Of a stretch of 64,000 nucleotides of DNA, positions 59,357-64,000 are shown one piece after another. Origin of the DNA: Pyrenophora tritici-repentis. Lineage: Eukaryota > Ascomycota > Dothideomycetes > Pleosporales > Pleosporaceae. Both the position numbers and the translations under genes were made by a program. The first letter of the stretch is position 1. Every line of letters begins with the position of its first letter. Under the pieces are notes generated by a model. That model saw only the letters and a list, made by a program, of their open reading frames with translations. It searched no databases and was not told the DNA's origin. Location: assembly GCF_003171515.1 (NCBI RefSeq), contig NC_089391.1:2852001-2916000 (forward strand), read 5' to 3'.

Positions 59357-60515
59357 ATGGTCGATTCTGAGGAGACTCCGTACAACGGACACTACGACAG
59401 CACGGATGTCAACGATCATGGCGGTCAGGACGTCGGCTCCAACAACGGCCAGAATCCACACAATAACGAAGGTCGCCATCAGCGCTATACGCAAGGCAGC
59501 CACAGGAACAACAGGGGCAACAATCGGGGGAAGCATCGTGGCAACAAGTCGATCGGTCCGCAACCTGACACTAACGCCTCCGTTCAAATCAGCCATTCCT
59601 CGGGCATGAGCCACAAAAGTACCATACCAGAGACCGCTCCCCTGCAGTTTCCAGGTTCCAAGGGTAAAGAGAATCTTCCCAAGGTCACTCCTGGACCCAA
59701 AGCCGATATCGCTCCGTTTACGCCTTCGATGCACGGTAGAGGCCAAGGCAAGAACAAGGGAGAAGCAACTATGGATGCAACCACTCCGACATCAGGGTCT
59801 AGCCCCACCCTTATGATGCCAACTCCTCAACTCATGTTCAATATGCAGCCCCTCAACGAAGCTGTGTCTGCCTGCGCCACGCTTTCGACAGTCTCGTTCA
59901 TGCCCACCACTCCGAAGCTCATCCCTGATGCAAAGAGTAAATATACCACTAAGACTACACCCGTTTCCATGGACGATGCTGCAGAGCTCATCATCGATGA
60001 GAAGACGCTGTCGACACTTTCCGACCTCAAGGGAGCCCACGCCAACGGCCTTCGCAACACACTCACAGAGGCCTACAGCACCCTCCGCAATAAGCAAAAC
60101 CACGCCAACACCGTCCGCGACACTATCGAAGCGCAAATTATTGCCACAGAAGAGAAGTTGCGTATCTGCGAAGTCAATATGTTGCAGTTGAACGATCGTT
60201 TCGCGACCAGGCTGGAAAGGGCGCAGGCCACCGCACATGAAAACGACAAGGCTACCATGTACCTACAAGCGACCCATAGTATCCGCGCTGCACAAGAGCA
60301 TTCCGAGGCCATGAAGCAGTTTGCAAAGGAACTTGGAGAGCTGCAGAACAAGCGGAACAAGGTAGATGCCGAGATTCGTCGTCTGAACCAGGAGCTCGTC
60401 GATGTGCTCTACGGAACTATCAAGCACGCCCTTGGTATGTTTTGGAGCGTGCAAATATGATACGTGGTTACTAATTCGAGCAATAGATTACGCCGAGACG
60501 ATTACAAGGGACTAG
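59357..60515 (+). CDS. Disordered/coiled-coil protein of unknown function
   Basis: Two exons (59357-60434, 60487-60515) give 368 aa. The N-terminal 110 residues are Asn/Gly/His/Arg-rich (GNNRGKHRGNKSIG), then a Pro/Thr/Met-rich region. From about residue 210 there is a long coiled coil (LRNTLTEAYSTLRNKQNHAN, EAQIIATEEKLRICEVNMLQ, KQFAKELGELQNKRNKVDAE and onwards). The last intron acceptor (AATAG at 60486) adds DYAETITRD. A TATA-like box and a pyrimidine tract upstream suggest active transcription. The family is not recognised; the RGN-rich head could bind RNA, which is speculation. Confidence 0.75.
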
Positions 60516-60688
60516 GACAAGACAGGTATTCTTGTCAAGAGGGGATCTGTGACGATAAGCGATTGGAATCTATCCAACTGAATGAGGACATCAAGGTGGA
60601 CTAGATCAGGGTAGATTGAAGGGTCTGCATTCACATCTCTATGACGCAAGATAAACTATAAGAATCCCATGCCCCCATTTTTCTGGAA

Positions 60689-62420
60689 CTAATCCTCCAC
60701 ACTGTGAATCTGACCAGTCTCATCAATGGCAACCCTTGACTTTCTCAAACTTGCCTTTGCAGGGTTTGGAGCTTCGAAAATCTCCTTGAGCTCTTCAAGC
60801 GTCTTGCCACTCGTCTCCACGAAGAAGAAGAATATGACGGTAATTTCTACGCAAATCCAGCCAATGTAGACCAAGTACAACTTCCACCCAATCTTCTCAA
60901 TACCAACGGAGATTCCGTACGTGTTCACCATCATGGCGACGTTCAAGAACAAAAAGTTGAGACCGGAGCCCTTTGCACGGGTGCGGTTCTCAAGGCACTC
61001 GACAGAGTAGAGAGTCTGCAGGGGAGTCCAGCCACCGGCGAAGAAGATGCCGAAGAGGTAGATTGAGACGATTGTGCCGTAGGCGAGGTTGTTTCCTGAG
61101 TTTGCAGTTGCGGTGAAGGCGGTAAGGAGGACGTAGGCGAAGAGACCGCCCCAGAGACCGCCCATGAGCATCTTTCTGCGGCCCACGCGGTCTAGGATTG
61201 TAGCACCGTAAATGGCCGCAAGCATACTAAATATGGGGTTGATTGCGTTGATGAGGAGTTGCTTGTTGGGGTCGGTGATACCAGCGTTCTTGATCATTGA
61301 AGGCATGAAGTAGCTGACGACGTTGTTTCCACTCCATTGACCGAAGAAAGCCATGGCGATGACCATGGCGAGACGGTAACGCGCAGCGCGGGTGTTGGCC
61401 AGCTCGCGGAAGTCCCACCATGGGTTGTCGTCACGTGACAGGGCAAAGTCCTCTGTGATCTCGTGGAGTTGGAGTTGTACAATGGGTGAGTCGGGGTTTC
61501 CGTTACCATGGTACTTTGCCATGATGGCAATGGCTTCTTCCCTCCTGTCATGGGCTAAAAGCCATCGTGGGGTTTCAGGGAAGACTATAACAATGTTAGC
61601 ATATGCTCACGAGAACCAGTTAGGGTGGCGGTGCTTACACATGATCAGGGACATGACAATGGTAGGCAGGATGCACTGGACAATGGTGGGGATCCTCCAG
61701 GCCCATGACGAGTTGCCCATGTGTAAATTAGTGCCGTAAGTAGTCCAGCCAGCCAGAATGTTGCCAAGCCACCAGAAGTTATTGTACATGCCTGCCATAA
61801 GTCCACGGTAAGCAGGATGGGCAAGCTCAACAGTGTAAGCAGGACCAGCGGCCGAAGCGATAGAAGCACCGAATCCGAGTACGAAGCGACCACCAATGAA
61901 GTGGCCTGTCTCATGGGCTGTTGCTTGGATAGCGGTACCAACAATGACGAGCGCACAGCCAACGAAGATACAAATACGTCGTCCGTAGCCATCAGCGAGG
62001 AAACCACAAACGGGGAAAGCCGCGATTTGTCCAAGATTGTAGATAATGAAGATGATACCAGTGCTGGAGCCCGCGCCGGTCAAACCAAAGGTGTTTTGGT
62101 AGCCTTTCATGGCATTGATGGAACCCATGAGGGAGCTGTCGAAACCGTTGAGTGTCGAGACGAGGTAACCAATACCCATAATCATGTAGAGCTGAATCAT
62201 GCCTTTGGAAAGCAGTTTTGGCTTCTCTGCCTCCATGGCCGCGGCTTTTGACGGTTAGAATTCGTTCAACACATAGTGCTGGATACTTGGAGGATGACTT
62301 ACCCAGAGCCACTGAAGCTACATTGGTCTCCTTGACGACATGCCTCTGCTTGTGCATGTCATCGTCGGCTGTACTGATCTGCTGTGTCACGGGATTCATA
62401 TTGTCCTTTGCTTCCTCCAT
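60689..62420 (-). CDS. MFS sugar transporter, lactose-permease-like
   Basis: Three exons (62420-62303, 62244-61639, 61584-60689) give 539 aa. Sugar-porter motifs are present: YLVSTLNGFDSSLMGSINAM in TM1, the GFLADGYGRRICIF loop, GRFVLGFGASIASAAGP, FFPETPRWLLAHDR, GQWSGNNVVSYFMPSM in TM7, DRVGRRKMLMGGLWGG, ECLENRTRAKGSG, and the end ETSGKTLEELKEIFEAPNPA. The FDSSLMGSIN form and the ENRTRAKG loop are characteristic of the fungal lactose/galactoside permease branch (LAC12/LacP-like). It is divergently transcribed from a GH2 beta-galactosidase gene 0.9 kb away, which strongly supports a role in importing lactose or plant galactosides as a proton symporter. Substrate assignment is inference from family and context. 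Confidence 0.87.
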
Positions 62421-63352
62421 GATGAACTATCAAAGAGAAGGGAAACAAAAGGGGTGGAGAAGAAAATGTGGAATTGCGCTCCACTTGACAGCTTGGGGAA
62501 CAGCGATGCCCAAGGAACCGGGATACCGGGTCATCTTATACTATACAGGCCTCCCCGCAAAGCAAGAAATGCAGACGACCCCAAATTAGGAGACCGAGGT
62601 TCTTACCGTGCTTGCCACAACCCGACGCATCGCTTCTTTCCTGCAGGTGAAAAGCGCGAGCATAAGCGCCTCCCGTTAGCCAAGCATGCTTGTTGAACGG
62701 CAATGGCACCGCTTCAGGGACGGAATGGCAGCGGACTGACTCGTAACTGTCAACGTCGTATGTCGCTAACCCATGGGGTACTTGGGCCAAGCAATAGGGC
62801 CTACTTGGATAGCGGATAAAAGTCTGAAAACAGCACGGCGGGCGGATAAACTTCTTGGTAAGCACCAACTCACAAACGCCACGCGAATATATGCGAATCA
62901 TGCATGCTTAACTTCGGCCCTTCTATAACTCTTGGAAGGACTGACGAGAGAAAATTTGGAGCTGTCCACTAAAGCTTGGCAGCGGAACGTGGAGACGGAC
63001 TAGCACGTGGAGAGTCTGGAGAAGTGCGCTAACCGCATGGAGCAGGTCCTCCGTGGATCAAGAGGCAGTTTCGCCCGTGCACTTGCATCTCGACCCCGGC
63101 CGCCCCATTCATGCCCCGATACGACCACCTCCACACGGCACAAGCGCCGTTAAACGTTTTCCCTGTCGCTGTCACCTGAGAACCAGTCTGTCTCTTGGCC
63201 TCTCCAAAGGATCTTGATCGGATGGCTTCCCCAATCCGTCCAAGCAGCCGTTTCCACGGCTGTGAAGTGGGGAGCTTACTACGACATCATCAGAGGTGGT
63301 GAAAGCAGGGTGATTGTTTGTAGGAGCACCATCAGCATCCAATTGATTCATC
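62421..63352. promoter_or_regulatory. Bidirectional promoter of the permease / beta-galactosidase pair
   Basis: The 932-bp region separates divergent start codons. It contains three CreA-type SYGGRG motifs in a row on the + strand at 62989, 63007 and 63016 (GTGGAG, GTGGAG, CTGGAG). A GGCTAA XlnR-type core lies on the minus strand at 62676-62681. No Gal4-type CGG-N11-CCG site was found by eye. The motifs are short and common, so their function is only suggested. Confidence 0.5.
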
Positions 63353-63981
63353 ATGGCTTCAGGTCAGCATCCCGCGAGCGTCCCGGACTGGAACAACCTC
63401 GATATCCTCCACAAGAACACGCTGCCCGCACGTGCATACTTCCACAACTATATAACCGAAGCCGATGCGCTCGACGCGGATATTACTAAATCCAAAACAC
63501 ATTTGCTCTCAGGCACATGGAAATTTCAGCATGCATACTCTCCTTTTGAGGCCCCTGAAGGCTTCGAATCGACCTCGTACGACACATCATCATGGAGCGA
63601 CATTGCCGTTCCTGGCATGTGGCAATTGCAGGGCTTCGGCAAAGGGCCCCAGTACACAAACGTCATCTATCACATCCCAGTAGACCCTCCCAACGTCCCA
63701 TTTACTGAGAACGAGACTGGGTCGTATGTCCGTAAATTCAGCGTTCCACAAGAGCTAAAAGATGGCCAAATTCGTCTTCGCTTCGAGGGCGTTGATGCTG
63801 CGTTCCATGTTTGGGTCAATGGGAAAGAAGTTGGATATTCTCAGGGCAGTAGGAATCCTGACGAGTTCGATGTGACTGCGCTTGTTGATCTCAATGCGGA
63901 GAACACTTTGGCTGTCAGGGTGTACCAGCACTGTGACGGAACTTACATCGAAGATCAGGATCAGTGGTGGCTGAGCGGCAT
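63353..63981 (+). CDS. Glycoside hydrolase family 2 beta-galactosidase, N-terminal exon (gene runs off window)
   Basis: The first exon encodes 209 full codons plus two bases (split Ile/Met codon) before a GTAAGT donor at 63982. The sequence matches the N-terminal sugar-binding (jelly-roll) domain of LacZ/LAC4-type GH2 enzymes: DWNNLDILHKNTLPARAYFH, LLSGTWKFQHAYSPFEAPEG, SSWSDIAVPGMWQLQGFGKG-type strands, a VWVNGKEVGYSQGSRNPDEF signature and VRVYQHCDGTYIEDQDQWWL-SGM at the domain end. No signal peptide is visible, so the enzyme is likely intracellular and acts on imported lactose or galactosides. The catalytic Glu residues lie beyond the window. Confidence 0.9.
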
Positions 63982-64000
63982 GTAAGTATGATCTACAAAG

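Overview
This is a window of nuclear DNA from a filamentous ascomycete (Pezizomycotina). Short GT-AG introns of about 45-110 bp interrupt most genes, intergenic DNA is moderate, and the families are typical of these moulds: a Ppo fatty-acid oxygenase, AzgA purine permease, INO80 subunit Ies1 and several MFS transporters. Gene style and content suggest a Dothideomycete, possibly Pleosporales, but that is inference. No bacterial, viral or CRISPR features were seen, and I recognised no rRNA or tRNA gene. Exon joins were made by eye from frame and splice consensus. For almost every complete multi-exon gene the summed exon lengths are divisible by three.

Left part (1-25 kb): the 3' end of an unidentified polyglutamine protein; IES1; a large Ppo-type dioxygenase-P450 fusion; a DUF2235 hydrolase-like protein; an M50B-like membrane metallopeptidase; a hexose-type MFS transporter; a vanillyl-alcohol-oxidase-family flavoenzyme; and a 14-TM DHA2 drug-pump-type MFS transporter. 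The genes are separated by gene-poor stretches, the largest at 19,984-22,800, which holds fragmentary coding traces.

Middle (25-47 kb): a housekeeping and signalling block, all on the minus strand. It contains the phosphatidylinositol 4-kinase STT4 (1,923 aa), a germinal-centre-type Ste20 kinase, a 918-aa disordered conserved protein, a three-finger C2H2 transcription factor, a small coiled-coil protein and a methyltransferase-like protein. A 3.7-kb gene-poor gap at 40,383-44,095 contains a probable broken small Cys-rich gene.

Right part (47-64 kb): AzgA-like purine permease; a CmcJ/AsaB-like oxidoreductase; an F-box protein; two unrecognised proteins; an unrecognised coiled-coil protein; and, at the end, a divergent pair made of a lactose-permease-like MFS gene and the start of a GH2 beta-galactosidase gene. 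The shared 0.9-kb promoter has clustered CreA-type motifs. This looks like a lactose/galactoside utilisation module.

The most unusual signal is a pair of related short inverted-repeat elements (about 117 and 135 bp) at 6,881-6,997 and 54,893-55,027. Each sits wholly inside an intron, of two unrelated genes 48 kb apart, and in the same orientation relative to transcription. They look like a MITE family that occupies, or has generated, introns.
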